Source of the DNA: Halomicrobium sp. LC1Hm
GTDB lineage: Archaea > Halobacteriota > Halobacteria > Halobacteriales > Haloarculaceae
Length of the DNA stretch: 64,000 nucleotides
Reading direction: 5' to 3'
Assembly (NCBI RefSeq): GCF_009617995.1
Contig: NZ_CP044129.1
Location: forward strand, 2,170,001 to 2,234,000
Below, piece after piece: positions 33,368 to 42,106 of the stretch. The notes under the pieces are model-generated. The model was given only the letters and a program-made list of their open reading frames with translations. It did no database searches and had not been told where the DNA came from. The translations under genes were made by a program, and so were the position numbers. Each line of letters begins with the position of its first letter. The stretch's first letter is position 1.

Positions 33368-34174
33368 ATGACCGCAGGGAAAGCAGCACGACTGGCGCGG
33401 ATCGGGACAGGGGGGCGACACGTCATCGTCCCCATGGACCACGGCATCACACTCGGGGCCGTCGACGGCCTCGTCGACATCGAATCGACGATCGACGCGG
33501 TCACGACCGGCGGCGCGGACGCCGTCCTCACCCAGCGCGGGGTCGCCGATCGCGTCCACGAGAACACGAACGACGCGGGCTACATCGTCCACCTCAACGG
33601 CTCGACCTCGATCGGGCCAGACGAGAGCGACAAACGGCCGACCGGCACCGTCGAGGACGCCATCCGGGCCGGGGCCGACGCCGTCTCCTTTCACATCAAC
33701 GTCGGCAGCGAGCACGAACCTGACCAGATCTCACAGTTGTCAGAGGTCACCAGCGCGGCCCGCGAGTACGGGCTGCCGGTGCTGGCGATGGCCTACGCCC
33801 GCGGCCACGACGTTCGCGACGAGGACCCCGAGCTGTTCGCCGAGGACCTCGGCCACGCGGTCCGACTGGCCGAGGAACTCGACGCCGACCTCGTCAAGAC
33901 CGCTTACAGCGGCACACCAGCGACGTTCGAGCGCGTCGTCGAGTCGACCGCACTGCCAGTCCTGATCGCGGGCGGCTCGAAGGGCACCGACGAGGAGACC
34001 CTCGACATCGTCCGCGGGGCGATGGACGCCGGTGCGGCGGGCGTCTCGATGGGACGCTCGATCTTCCAGCACGAGGAACCCGAGAAGATCGCTCGCGCCG
34101 TCGCCAGCGTCGTCCACGAGGACAGCGAGGCCGCCGACGCGCTCCGTGCGGCCGGACTCGCCGTCGAGGCGTAG
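33368..34174 (+). CDS. 2-amino-3,7-dideoxy-D-threo-hept-6-ulosonate synthase (ADH synthase)
   Basis: 268 aa DhnA/class I aldolase-type barrel. It makes the C7 precursor of the archaeal shikimate pathway from aspartate semialdehyde and a 6-deoxy-ketohexose phosphate, replacing DAHP synthase. VIVPMDHGITLG is the family-specific start, FHINVG follows, ADLVKTAYSG carries the Schiff-base Lys and LIAGGSK the phosphate loop. Followed by the DHQ synthase II gene, its pathway partner. A TATA-like CATAATCG is about 28-31 nt upstream. Confidence 0.9.
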   Translation: MTAGKAARLARIGTGGRHVIVPMDHGITLGAVDGLVDIESTIDAVTTGGADAVLTQRGVADRVHENTNDAGYIVHLNGSTSIGPDESDKRPTGTVEDAIRAGADAVSFHINVGSEHEPDQISQLSEVTSAAREYGLPVLAMAYARGHDVRDEDPELFAEDLGHAVRLAEELDADLVKTAYSGTPATFERVVESTALPVLIAGGSKGTDEETLDIVRGAMDAGAAGVSMGRSIFQHEEPEKIARAVASVVHEDSEAADALRAAGLAVEA

Positions 34175-34306
34175 CGAACGACGAACGCGACCACCGCTGG
34201 CGACTTCTGACCGCCGAGACAGTGACGCACCGACGGCGATCCCTCTAGCCGGGCCGATTGCCCGCATTCGCCACGTTCAAGCGGGACCGATTCGAGAGGT
34301 GGGACA

Positions 34307-35473
34307 ATGACACGAAGCGTGTGGCTCAAGGCCGACAGCGAGGTCGGCGACTGGGAGACCCGAAAGCGCCGAATCACCGCCGGCCTCGAAGCCGGGGTCG
34401 ACTGGGTGCTGGTCGACGAACACGACGTGGCCCGCGTCCGGGACCTCGGCGAGGTCAACGTCGCCGCCTTCGCCGGTGGCGACGTGACGGTCATGGACGC
34501 CGAGGGCGAGGAAGCCGAACCCGACGCTCGGGTCGTCGGCAAGGACGGCGAGGGCGACGGCACCGTCGACCTGCCCTCTGACTTCTCTGGCTCTGCGGAC
34601 CTCTCTGCGCTCCGCCAGGACGGCGAGGCCCCACAGGGTGGCTACGTCCGCATCCGGTCCAAGGAGTACGAGGGGTTCGCCGAGGCCGTCGCCGAGGAGG
34701 CCGCCTTCACCATCGTCATCGGCGACGACTGGCAGATCATCCCCCTGGAGAATCTCATCGCCCGCGTCGGCGAGGAGACGGAGCTGATCACCGGCGTCCA
34801 GACCGCAGAAGACGCCAAGACCGCCTACGAGACGCTCGAACTCGGTGCCGACGGCGTCCTGCTTGACACCGACGACCCGGACGAGATCCGCCGCACCGTC
34901 GAGGTCCGCGACGAGGCCGGCCGCGAACAGCTCTCGCTGTCCTGGGCCGAGGTCACCGACATCGAACAGACCGGGTCCGCGGACCGCGTCTGCATCGATA
35001 CGGGCTCGCTGCTGGAACACGACGAGGGAATGCTGATCGGCTCGATGGCTCGCGGACTCTTTTTCGTCCACGCCGAGACCGCCGAGTCACCCTACGTGGC
35101 CTCGCGTCCCTTCCGGGTCAACGCCGGTGCGGTCCACGCCTACGTCCGCACGCCCGACGGCGGGACCAAGTACCTCTCGGAACTCCAGAGCGGCGACGAG
35201 GTCCAGGTCGTCGACACCGACGGCAACACCCGCGAGGCCATCGTCGGCCGCGCCAAGATCGAGAAACGGCCGATGTTCCGCGTGCAGGCAGAGACGGAGG
35301 ACGGCGACCGCATCGAGACGCTGATCCAGAACGCAGAGACGATCAAGATGCACACCAGCGAGGGCCGGACGGCGATCACCGACATCGAACCCGGCGACGA
35401 ACTCCTGTTGTACACCGACGACAAGGCCCGTCACTTCGGCGAGGCCGTCGAAGAGTCGATCATCGAGAAGTAG
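34307..35473 (+). CDS. 3-dehydroquinate synthase II (archaeal type)
   Basis: 388 aa. It oxidatively deaminates and cyclises the C7 amino sugar to 3-dehydroquinate (NAD-dependent). Recognised from SVWLKADSEVGDWETRKRRITAGLE, the conserved acidic PLENLIARVG and the C-terminal beta-rich IGSMARGLFFVHAETAESPYVASRPFRVNAGAVHAYV. The 132-bp gap from the ADH synthase gene holds no obvious gene; it may have a separate start of transcription, but I see no strong TATA. Confidence 0.9.
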   Translation: MTRSVWLKADSEVGDWETRKRRITAGLEAGVDWVLVDEHDVARVRDLGEVNVAAFAGGDVTVMDAEGEEAEPDARVVGKDGEGDGTVDLPSDFSGSADLSALRQDGEAPQGGYVRIRSKEYEGFAEAVAEEAAFTIVIGDDWQIIPLENLIARVGEETELITGVQTAEDAKTAYETLELGADGVLLDTDDPDEIRRTVEVRDEAGREQLSLSWAEVTDIEQTGSADRVCIDTGSLLEHDEGMLIGSMARGLFFVHAETAESPYVASRPFRVNAGAVHAYVRTPDGGTKYLSELQSGDEVQVVDTDGNTREAIVGRAKIEKRPMFRVQAETEDGDRIETLIQNAETIKMHTSEGRTAITDIEPGDELLLYTDDKARHFGEAVEESIIEK

Positions 35474-35491
35474 CGCTCCGCGGTCTCCTCG

Positions 35492-35893
35492 TCACTGGAG
35501 CTCTGCCGTACACCAGTGACAGAAGTCGAGGTCCTCGTCGAGTTCCCGCCCGCAGTAGGGGCACTGCTGGCCCTCTTCGATGGCGGCCGCGGCGTTGATC
35601 TCGGTCGCGATCCGGTAGGCGTCGAGCACGCTCAAAAGCGAGACGGCCAGCAACGCGCCGCGGGCCTGCCAGGAGAGGGCGCGGGTCATCTCGACCGACG
35701 CCGTCCAGATCGCCTCCGGCGTCGTGGCCGCCGGGAGCGTGGCCTCCGGCGCGAGGATACTGACGCCGAGCATCGCGAGGCTGAACCACAGCAACGCACG
35801 GATCCACTCACGGAGGTAGAGGTGACCGAGACCGGGCGAGAGAAACGCCAGGGCGGCGGCGAGCAGGGGCCGTTTCTGGTCTGCATCGACCAT
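35492..35893 (-). CDS. Membrane protein with C-terminal zinc ribbon
   Basis: 133 aa. Helices at about 11-30 (LLAAALAFLSPGLGHLYL), 33-48 and 80-95; the C-terminus carries CPYCGRELDEDLDFCHWC, a CxxC...CxxC zinc ribbon. LSPGLGHLYLREW is the pattern of small 'TM2-like' proteins whose loop is rich in Gly. It converges on DHQ synthase II with 18 bp between the stops. Function unknown. Confidence 0.77.
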   Translation of the reverse strand: MVDADQKRPLLAAALAFLSPGLGHLYLREWIRALLWFSLAMLGVSILAPEATLPAATTPEAIWTASVEMTRALSWQARGALLAVSLLSVLDAYRIATEINAAAAIEEGQQCPYCGRELDEDLDFCHWCTAELQ

Positions 35894-35974
35894 GGTACCC
35901 CCCACTCCCGGGCCAATGGTTGTTAATCTTGCGCACCGAGTCCTCTTCCAGTGGTTGCCGGTCGCCCTCCGGGG

Positions 35975-36058
35975 TCATACTGCCGGCTGTAACTTCGTGA
36001 GGATCTTCGCCACCTCGGGGTGGCGAAATCGGTCACAGATTTACAGCCGGTCGTATCA
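35975..36058. repeat. Palindromic repeat, family 2, copy D
   Basis: 84 bp. The left arm begins TCATACTGCCGGCTGTAACT and continues with a CGTGAGGATCTTCGCCACC block; the right arm in reverse begins TGATACGACCGGCTGTAAAT and continues with GTGACCGATTTCGCCACC. The inner loop is only a few bases (TCGGG-like). The last three bases are the TGA stop of aroD. Other copies: 46268-46338 and 60089-60169. Confidence 0.88.
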
Positions 36059-36736
36059 GGACAGCTGGTCGACCAGCCGTCTGAGCGTCGCCAGATCGTA
36101 CTGTCCGGGTGCCGTTGCGTCGGCCGGATCGACGGGCGCGTAGCCGATCCGGGAGCCGTACAGCGGCGCGACGGGCCGAGAGTGGCGGCCGGCCTCGCCC
36201 ATCGCCATCGTCGCCACGGTCTCGCCGGCCTCGGTCAGCCGGTGGGTCGCTTCCAGGAGCGCGAGCACGTCGCCACGGTCCCGTGCCGTCGTCGCGATCT
36301 TGCCCACGTCGCCGTACTCGCAGGCCCGTTCCAGCCGAGCCACGATGTCGTCTTCGGCCGGCGTCGCCTCGAAGTCGTGGGTCGAGACGACGACGCTCGC
36401 GCCGTGATCGCGAGCGTGCGAGACGACGCGGGCGGCGTCGTGTTCCCCCTCGGCTTCGAGGGCAGCAAGCTCCACGTCGACGGCCGTGACGCCGTCGTGT
36501 TCGACGGCCGTTTCGAGGGCGTCGAGTCGGGCGGCGTCGTCCGCGGCTTCGCCGCCCTCCCACTCGACGCGGTTGGTCACCAGGACGGGCAGGTCACCCT
36601 CGTAGTCGTCGAGCATCGCCAGTGGCTCGTCGGCGAAGTCCATCCGTAGCTCCATCCCGTCGGCGTCCTCGCGGGCCGCCGGTTCGTCGGCGAGGTCCGC
36701 TCCCGCTGCCAGTAGCGTAAACGAGTCGAAGTCCAT
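36056..36736 (-). CDS. aroD: 3-dehydroquinate dehydratase, type I
   Basis: 226 aa. It dehydrates 3-dehydroquinate to 3-dehydroshikimate by a Schiff-base mechanism. GMELRMDFADE is the first-strand motif; His120 in VVVSTHDFEATP is the general base, and Lys146 in VGKIATT forms the imine. VATMAMGEAGRHSRPVAPLYGSRIGYAPV is the substrate loop with Arg. It lies close to the ADH synthase and DHQ synthase II genes but in opposite orientation, 24 bp from the methyltransferase gene. Its stop codon is embedded in palindromic repeat copy D. Confidence 0.92.
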   Translation of the reverse strand: MDFDSFTLLAAGADLADEPAAREDADGMELRMDFADEPLAMLDDYEGDLPVLVTNRVEWEGGEAADDAARLDALETAVEHDGVTAVDVELAALEAEGEHDAARVVSHARDHGASVVVSTHDFEATPAEDDIVARLERACEYGDVGKIATTARDRGDVLALLEATHRLTEAGETVATMAMGEAGRHSRPVAPLYGSRIGYAPVDPADATAPGQYDLATLRRLVDQLS

Positions 36737-36760
36737 GCGCCGCTGTTCTTTTGACTCCCA

Positions 36761-37819
36761 CTAAGCCTGTTCGCTCTCGCCGTCGGGGCACGCTTCGATC
36801 GGCGAGTGGGTCGCGCGATACCCCTCGTCGGTCCGTTCGACGCCGTCGACGCCGTAAAAGCGGATGTGTCGCTCCTGTTTGGTGTTGACGGCGGTGTCGT
36901 AGTGCTCGGCCTCGTAGCCGGGTTCGTTCCCGTCGGCTCGTCGCTGCTGGACCCACTCGCGGTGGTCGGCGAGTCGCCGCTTGGCGATCGCCCGCGAGCG
37001 CTCGGGTGCGTCCTCGACGCGGTCGTCGAGCGCAGAGAGCAGATCGGCGTCCCGGTCGTAGCCCACGGAGTCGCGGCCGGCGACGAGCGCGGCCATCGTC
37101 GTCGTGCCGGTCCCGAGGAAGGGATCGAGGACGGTGTCGCCGTACGTCGAGAACATCGAGACGAGTCGGTAGGGCAGTTCCAGCGGGAAGGCACCGGACC
37201 GCTCGCGCAGCCCGTCCTCGACGGCCTGGCGCTCGCCCGTCAGCTCCCACAGGTCCGAGAACCAGACGTTTCGCTCCTCCCAGAAGTACGCGCTCTCGTA
37301 GCGGTCGTCGTCGCCGGGCGGGAAGGTGCGCCGTTGCCCGTTGCGAAAGACGAGGACGTGTTCGTGTTCCAGCGTCGGGTAGGCGTTGGGCGGCAACATT
37401 CCCGAGCCCATGAACTTCGTCGCGCGGTTCGAGGGCTTGCGCCAGAGGATATCTGGCAGCGCCCGGAGGCCTCGATCGGTCAGGCGGGTCGTGATCTCCG
37501 CGTGGTTCGAGAACGATCGAAAGCCGTCGCCGATCGAGCGGGTGGCGTCGCCGACGTTGATGCAAGCGATCCCGCCCGGCCGGAGCACCCTGACCACCTC
37601 GGCCCAGACGGTATCGAGCACGTCGTGCATCAACTGGAAGGCGCGCTCGCCGTCTTCGTCCGCCAGCGCGTCCTCGACGGCGGGGTCGAGCGTCGCGAAG
37701 ATGTCGTCCCACATCTCGATCATCGGATACGGTGGCGAGGTCACGACCAGGTCGACGCTGTCGTCGGGCAGCGCCAGCTCGCGGGCGTCACCCGTCACTA
37801 CCCGGTGAGTCGTCTCCAT
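36761..37819 (-). CDS. zim: Orphan DNA methyltransferase (CTAG-type, Zim-like)
   Basis: 352 aa amino-methyltransferase of the beta order: the catalytic TSPPYPMIEMWD (residues 27-38) comes first, and the SAM-binding DTVLDPFLGTGTTTMAA comes later (~235-250). SPPY is typical of N4-cytosine methylases. The protein resembles the widely conserved haloarchaeal orphan methylase Zim, which modifies CTAG; this specificity is inferred from family resemblance. No restriction gene is adjacent. CTAG is rare throughout the window, consistent with strong selection on the site. Confidence 0.8.
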   Translation of the reverse strand: METTHRVVTGDARELALPDDSVDLVVTSPPYPMIEMWDDIFATLDPAVEDALADEDGERAFQLMHDVLDTVWAEVVRVLRPGGIACINVGDATRSIGDGFRSFSNHAEITTRLTDRGLRALPDILWRKPSNRATKFMGSGMLPPNAYPTLEHEHVLVFRNGQRRTFPPGDDDRYESAYFWEERNVWFSDLWELTGERQAVEDGLRERSGAFPLELPYRLVSMFSTYGDTVLDPFLGTGTTTMAALVAGRDSVGYDRDADLLSALDDRVEDAPERSRAIAKRRLADHREWVQQRRADGNEPGYEAEHYDTAVNTKQERHIRFYGVDGVERTDEGYRATHSPIEACPDGESEQA

Positions 37820-37865
37820 AGAACGGCAGTCGAAACGAACCCCCTCGTGTCTTCTGGTTCGCGCT

Positions 37866-38759
37866 CTAGCGGCGCTCGATCATGTCCTGCAGTTCGTTGA
37901 CCTTCGCGGCCTGTTGCTCGTTGGCCGCGGCGATCTGCTCGATCTCCGTGGCGACCTCCTCGGCGCTCTCGGCGGTCGTGTCGACCATGCTCGCGACCTC
38001 CTCGGTCGAGGCGGCCTGTTCGTCCGTCGCGGAGGCGACCTCCTCGGCACCCATCGCGGCCTCCTCGACGGCCTCGTCGATCTTCCGGAGGATGTCGACG
38101 GCCGTCTCGACCTGCGTGAGCCCCTCCTCGACCTGCTCGTTGGCGTGGTCGATGCTCTGGACGGTCTCTTCGGTGTCAGACTTGATGTTCGAGACCAGCT
38201 CTTCGATCTCGGCCGCGTTCTGCTGGGACTCCTCGGCGAGGCTCTTGACCTCGTTGGCGACGACGGCGAACCCCTCGCCGGCCTCGCCCGCTCTCGCGGC
38301 CTCGATGGAGGCGTTGAGCGCCAGCATGTTCGTCTGGTCGGCGATGTCGTTGATCACTTCGACGATCTCGTCGATCTCGTCGATGCGATCGCGCAGCTGC
38401 TTGACGTCGGCCGACACGTCGGTGTTTGCCTCGTCGACGGCCTCCATCGCACCGATCGCGTCGTCGGCGGCCTCGCGGCCCTCGGCGGCGAGGTCGCGGG
38501 CATCGTCGCTGACCTGCTTGACCTGGCTGGCACTGGAGGCGACCTCCTCGACGGTCGCCGAGAGGTTCGACACCTCGCTCGCGACCTCGCGCATGTTCTC
38601 GGACTGCTCGTTTGCGAGATCGCTGATCTGCTGGGAACTCTCCGAGACGCCCTCGGAGGCCCGGAGCAACTCGTCGATCGCGCTCCCGAGTTCGCCACCA
38701 GCGAGAGTTCCACCAGACGAGGCCTCGACGCCTCCATCGGTACTTCGTTCCTGGTCCAT
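37866..38759 (-). CDS. Soluble chemotaxis transducer (MCP signalling domain only)
   Basis: 297 aa with no transmembrane segment and no recognisable ligand or HAMP domain: after an acidic Gly-rich leader the whole protein is a helical MCP coiled coil. The hairpin tip ([45 protein letters not shown]) near residues 145-190 binds CheA/CheW. Ala/Glu-rich flanks ([16 protein letters not shown]) could be methylated. It would signal from the cytoplasm and may rely on a partner sensor. A TATA box is 23-31 nt above the ATG. Confidence 0.87.
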   Translation of the reverse strand: MDQERSTDGGVEASSGGTLAGGELGSAIDELLRASEGVSESSQQISDLANEQSENMREVASEVSNLSATVEEVASSASQVKQVSDDARDLAAEGREAADDAIGAMEAVDEANTDVSADVKQLRDRIDEIDEIVEVINDIADQTNMLALNASIEAARAGEAGEGFAVVANEVKSLAEESQQNAAEIEELVSNIKSDTEETVQSIDHANEQVEEGLTQVETAVDILRKIDEAVEEAAMGAEEVASATDEQAASTEEVASMVDTTAESAEEVATEIEQIAAANEQQAAKVNELQDMIERR

Positions 38760-38781
38760 AGCGGTACCAGCGGCTGGGACC

Positions 38782-38790
38782 GAATTAAAC
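38782..38790 (-). promoter_or_regulatory. TATA box of the transducer gene
   Basis: GTTTAATTC on the minus strand, 23-31 nt above the ATG at 38759, leaderless spacing. Confidence 0.5.
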
Positions 38791-38885
38791 GTGACCACTC
38801 AGTTATCAGGGTTGATTACGCCAGCGGCGGCGAGACGAGTGGCCGCGTCGGCTCGCGGTCTCCGAGCGGCAATACGGCCCCACAG

Positions 38886-39026
38886 TCACACGGAGTCTGT
38901 CGCCGTTTGTCCGGTCGACCGGGCGGCGTCCCGCTGAACGCTGTGCGGACGGGCTCGGGAGACGACGGAGAGCGTCCCCCGATGGCGTGGGCTCGATCCG
39001 GAACGGATCGAGCAGAATCCGTATCA
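38886..39026. repeat. Palindromic repeat, family 1, degraded copy C
   Basis: Left arm TCACACGGAGTCTGTCGCCG continues into TTTGTCCGGTCGACCG, matching copy B in 21 of 23 bases over 38899-38921. The right arm in reverse starts TGATACGGATTCTGCTCGAT at the TGA stop of the TFB gene. The centre has been replaced by about 70 bp of unrelated sequence. The right part contains a new perfect hairpin, GCTCGATCCG-GAA-CGGATCGAGC (38991-39013). Confidence 0.72.
38991..39013 (-). terminator. Hairpin after the TFB gene
   Basis: GCTCGATCCG and CGGATCGAGC form a perfect 10-bp stem with a 3-nt loop, 11-33 nt after the TFB stop codon. Likely ends TFB transcripts or protects their 3' ends; no T-run follows. Confidence 0.5.
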
Positions 39027-40007
39027 GGCCATCGGGAGGCCCTGCTCGGCCTCCAGCAGCTCGTGGTAGCGGTTGCGGATCGTCACTTCGGAGATGTCGG
39101 CGACCTCGCTGACGGCGGCCTGGGTCGTCTTCTCGTTGGTCAGCAGTGCGGCGGCGTACACGGCCGCGGCGGCCAGTCCGACCGGGGACTTGCCGGAGTG
39201 GACGCCCTGCTCTTTGGCGTTCTGGAGCAGCTGACGGGCGCGGTGTTCGGCCTCGTCCGACAGCTCCAGCGAGGAGGCAAAGCGCGGGACGTAGCTCTCG
39301 GGGTCGGCCGGCGCGACTTCGAGCCCGAGTTCCCGGACGACGTAGCGGTACGTGCGTGCGATCTCGCTCTTCTCGACGCGGGAGACCTCGTCGATCTCGT
39401 CGAGGCTCCGGGGGACGCCGGCCTGACGAGCGGCGGCGTAGACGGAGGCCGTCGAGACGCCCTCGATGGAGCGGCCGGGCAGGAGGTTCTCGTCGAGCGC
39501 ACGGCGGTAGATGACACTCGCGGTCTCGCGGACGTTCTCCGGGAGGCCGACGGCGGAGGCCATCCGGTCGATCTCGCCCAGCGCCTGCTTGAGGTTGCGC
39601 TCCTTGGAGTCACGGGTGCGGAACCGCTCGTTCCACTTGCGCAGGCGCTGCATCTTCTGGCGCTGCTTGCCCGACAGCGAGTTGCCGTAGGCGTCCTTGT
39701 CGCGCCAGTCGATGTTGGTCGACAGCCCCTTGTCGTGCATCATGTTGGTCGTCGGTGCGCCGACGCGGGACTTCTCGTCTTTCTCGCTGGAGTCGAACGC
39801 GCGCCACTCCGGTCCGCGGTCGATCTCGTCGGTCTCGACGACGAGTCCACAGTCCTCACAGACGGTCTCGCCGTGTTCGTCGTCGACGACCAGCGTGCCC
39901 GCACACTCCGGACACGCGGTCGATGTCGTCTCGCTCTCTTCTTCTGTCTGTTCCTCGTCGGTGGTCGTGCGCGCTCTCGCTCGCGTTCTGGTGTTCGAAT
40001 CGCTCAT
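39024..40007 (-). CDS. tfb: Transcription initiation factor TFB
   Basis: 327 aa. N-terminal zinc ribbon with Cys32, Cys35, Cys50 and Cys53 (CPEC...CEDC), then the B-finger/linker region RGPEWRAFDSSEKDEKSRVGAPTTNMMHDKGLST, and two cyclin repeats (residues ~120-215 and ~220-320) that bind TBP and BRE; SEVADISEVTIRNRYHEL is the C-terminal helix-turn-helix. The first ~28 residues are an acidic/basic leader. Haloarchaea have several TFBs; which paralogue this is needs a tree. A TTTAAAT box at 40152-40159 implies a leader of about 120 nt. Confidence 0.95.
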   Translation of the reverse strand: MSDSNTRTRARARTTTDEEQTEEESETTSTACPECAGTLVVDDEHGETVCEDCGLVVETDEIDRGPEWRAFDSSEKDEKSRVGAPTTNMMHDKGLSTNIDWRDKDAYGNSLSGKQRQKMQRLRKWNERFRTRDSKERNLKQALGEIDRMASAVGLPENVRETASVIYRRALDENLLPGRSIEGVSTASVYAAARQAGVPRSLDEIDEVSRVEKSEIARTYRYVVRELGLEVAPADPESYVPRFASSLELSDEAEHRARQLLQNAKEQGVHSGKSPVGLAAAAVYAAALLTNEKTTQAAVSEVADISEVTIRNRYHELLEAEQGLPMA

Positions 40008-40151
40008 TGTACGAATGCGGGCGCTATCCGGGGTATCGGTGCCGAGAACGACTGGCGTCGTCCCATGCCAGGCGACGAACGGCGATGGTTCCGGTCCGTC
40101 ATCGACGATCCCGGACGCTCGATTGGTACCAACACAGTGCCTTCGAAACTC

Positions 40152-40159
40152 ATTTAAAT
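40152..40159 (-). promoter_or_regulatory. TATA box of the TFB gene
   Basis: ATTTAAAT, the most AT-rich stretch of the 257-bp gap upstream of the TFB gene. A start about 25 nt downstream would give a 5' leader of about 120 nt, unusual beside the mostly leaderless neighbours and open to regulation. Confidence 0.45.
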
Positions 40160-40264
40160 CTATCGAATCTCGGAAGTCGAAACCGGTGTGAACGGTGCGA
40201 ACGTGGTGTTTGAGAGGGTTTGACGCACCCGTTCAAATAGGGTCTGGCCGACAGTTGGTACGTA

Positions 40265-42106
40265 CTAGTCGGCCTCCGGCTCGATTTCGCCGGACTGCTG
40301 GGACTCTTCGACCGCGGTCGTCAGCGAGACGTTGAGCCAGGCCATCGATCCGAGCCCGCCGACGATCGTGACGGCGTTCTTGACGGCGTGATCGACGATC
40401 GAGATCGCGAGCGCGACCGGCCCCGTGACGGTCGTCAGCCCGACGACGATGAGGGTAAAGGCACCCTCGTAGAGGCCGATCCCGCCCGGCGACAGCGGGA
40501 GGATCTTCGCGAGGTTACCGACGCTGACCGCGAAGAACGCGGCTGCCACCAGCGACGGGGAGAGTTCGATGCTGGGGAAGGCGGCGAAGACGACGACCGC
40601 CGTCAACACGTCGACGATCCAGATGACGAGGCTGCCGACGCCGACCCGGAGGAAGGCCCTCCGGTCGGCGACGACGGTCTCGACGTCGCCGACGAACTGC
40701 TCGACGATCCCGGAGACGTACCGGGCGTAGGAGTCGTTGCTGAGCGCGGTGACCGCACGGTGGACGAGATCGCTGTCCCGGCGGGCGCTGACGACGATCA
40801 CGGCGACGCCCGCGATGGCCGCCGCACCGACGACAGCGGCGACCCGGAGCGCCGTCCGCGCCGCCGCGGCGGGATCGAGCGTGTCGTCCCCGATCGTCAC
40901 CGGTGGCACGTCGGCCGCGATCGCTCGGGCGACCTGGTCGGTCCCGCCGGTGGCGACGAGGCCCACGAGGACGCTCCCGGCCAGGACCGTGATCGCGAGC
41001 AGGTCGAAGACGCGTTCGACGGCCAGCGAGGCGAACCCGGTCGGATACGGGATCTGCCGGCGGGCCTTGACGACGTAAGCCCGGACTCCGTCGCCGAGTC
41101 TGGCGGGAAAGACGAGGTTCCCCGTCTGACTGATGAAGATCGCGCCCGTGAGGAACCACGTGTCGCTGTCGTGGCCCAGCCGAGTGAGAATGTCTCGATA
41201 GCGCTGTCCGCGCAGCGGCCACGACAGCAGGTACACCACGCCAGAGAGCGCGACGACGACGCCGTCGGCCCCGCCGATCGCGTCCAGGACGGCCGCCGGG
41301 TCGAAGACGACCGTCACCGCGAGCACGAGCGCGGCGATCACCAGCAGCGACCCGGCAGTCATGCTCACCTTCCGCGTGATCCGGGGGCTCACCGACAGCT
41401 GCCACCAGGTCCGGACGATCTGGCTCCCCATCCCGAACACGTCCCGCACGAGATCGACCTTCGAGTCGCCCCTGGGCGTCCAGTCGACCGGGAACTCTTT
41501 GACGCGGTACCCCTTCCGCTGGGCGCGGACCAGCAGCTCCGTGTCCCAGAACCAGTGTTCGTCTTCGACGTCGTCGAGGAGATCGAGCGCCGCCGCCCGA
41601 TCGAACGCCTTGAAACCGCACTGGTGGTCCTGCAGATCCGATCGCAGGAACAGCCGCACGAGGGTGTTGTAGCCGAGACTCGGCACCCCTCGCTTCGCGG
41701 GGCGATCGGCGCGGTTATCCGGAAGCCACCGCGATCCCGTCGCCACGTCGTACTCGCCCGAACGGACCGACTCGACCAGCTCTTCGAGGTGGCGCATGTC
41801 CGTCGCCAGGTCGGTATCGAAGTACACCAGCGTCTCGCCGTCGGCCCGCCGGAAGGCGTCGGTCAGCGCGCCGCCCCGCCCCAGTCGCTCGTCGGAGTGG
41901 GCGTGACGGACCCGCTCGTCGGCGTCGGCCATCCGGGTCGCGATCTCCGGTGTGCGGTCTTCACAGCCGTCCTCCGCGACGATCACTTCGAAGCTCCCCG
42001 CTGGCAGGAAGGCCGCCAGCGTCGACAGCGTCGTCTCGACCGTCTGCTCGATGGTCGTGGCCTCGTTGTAGGCCGGCAGGACGACGCTGACTTCCACGTC
42101 GCTCAT
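40265..42106 (-). CDS. Glycosyltransferase family 2 - flippase-like fusion protein
   Basis: 613 aa. Residues 1-235 form a GT2 domain of the dolichol-phosphate glycosyltransferase type: VSVVLPAYNEATTIEQTVE, VIVAEDGCEDRTPEIA, LVYFDTDLATDMRHL (DxD) and CGFKAFDRAAALDLLDDVEDEHWFWDTELLVRAQRKGYRVKEFPVDW. Residues ~265-600 have about eight to nine membrane helices with the lysylphosphatidylglycerol synthase/flippase pattern (FPARLGDGVRAYVVKARR, LPLSPGGIGLYEGAF). One protein could thus charge and move a lipid-linked sugar; this is inference. The start follows the MSDVEVSVVLP N-terminus. Confidence 0.86.
   Translation of the reverse strand: MSDVEVSVVLPAYNEATTIEQTVETTLSTLAAFLPAGSFEVIVAEDGCEDRTPEIATRMADADERVRHAHSDERLGRGGALTDAFRRADGETLVYFDTDLATDMRHLEELVESVRSGEYDVATGSRWLPDNRADRPAKRGVPSLGYNTLVRLFLRSDLQDHQCGFKAFDRAAALDLLDDVEDEHWFWDTELLVRAQRKGYRVKEFPVDWTPRGDSKVDLVRDVFGMGSQIVRTWWQLSVSPRITRKVSMTAGSLLVIAALVLAVTVVFDPAAVLDAIGGADGVVVALSGVVYLLSWPLRGQRYRDILTRLGHDSDTWFLTGAIFISQTGNLVFPARLGDGVRAYVVKARRQIPYPTGFASLAVERVFDLLAITVLAGSVLVGLVATGGTDQVARAIAADVPPVTIGDDTLDPAAAARTALRVAAVVGAAAIAGVAVIVVSARRDSDLVHRAVTALSNDSYARYVSGIVEQFVGDVETVVADRRAFLRVGVGSLVIWIVDVLTAVVVFAAFPSIELSPSLVAAAFFAVSVGNLAKILPLSPGGIGLYEGAFTLIVVGLTTVTGPVALAISIVDHAVKNAVTIVGGLGSMAWLNVSLTTAVEESQQSGEIEPEAD

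Noticed and set aside
37914-40157. Open frame of about 750 codons opposite the transducer and TFB genes
   Set aside because: It crosses two real genes and a gap on the other strand; composition is that of an antisense shadow.
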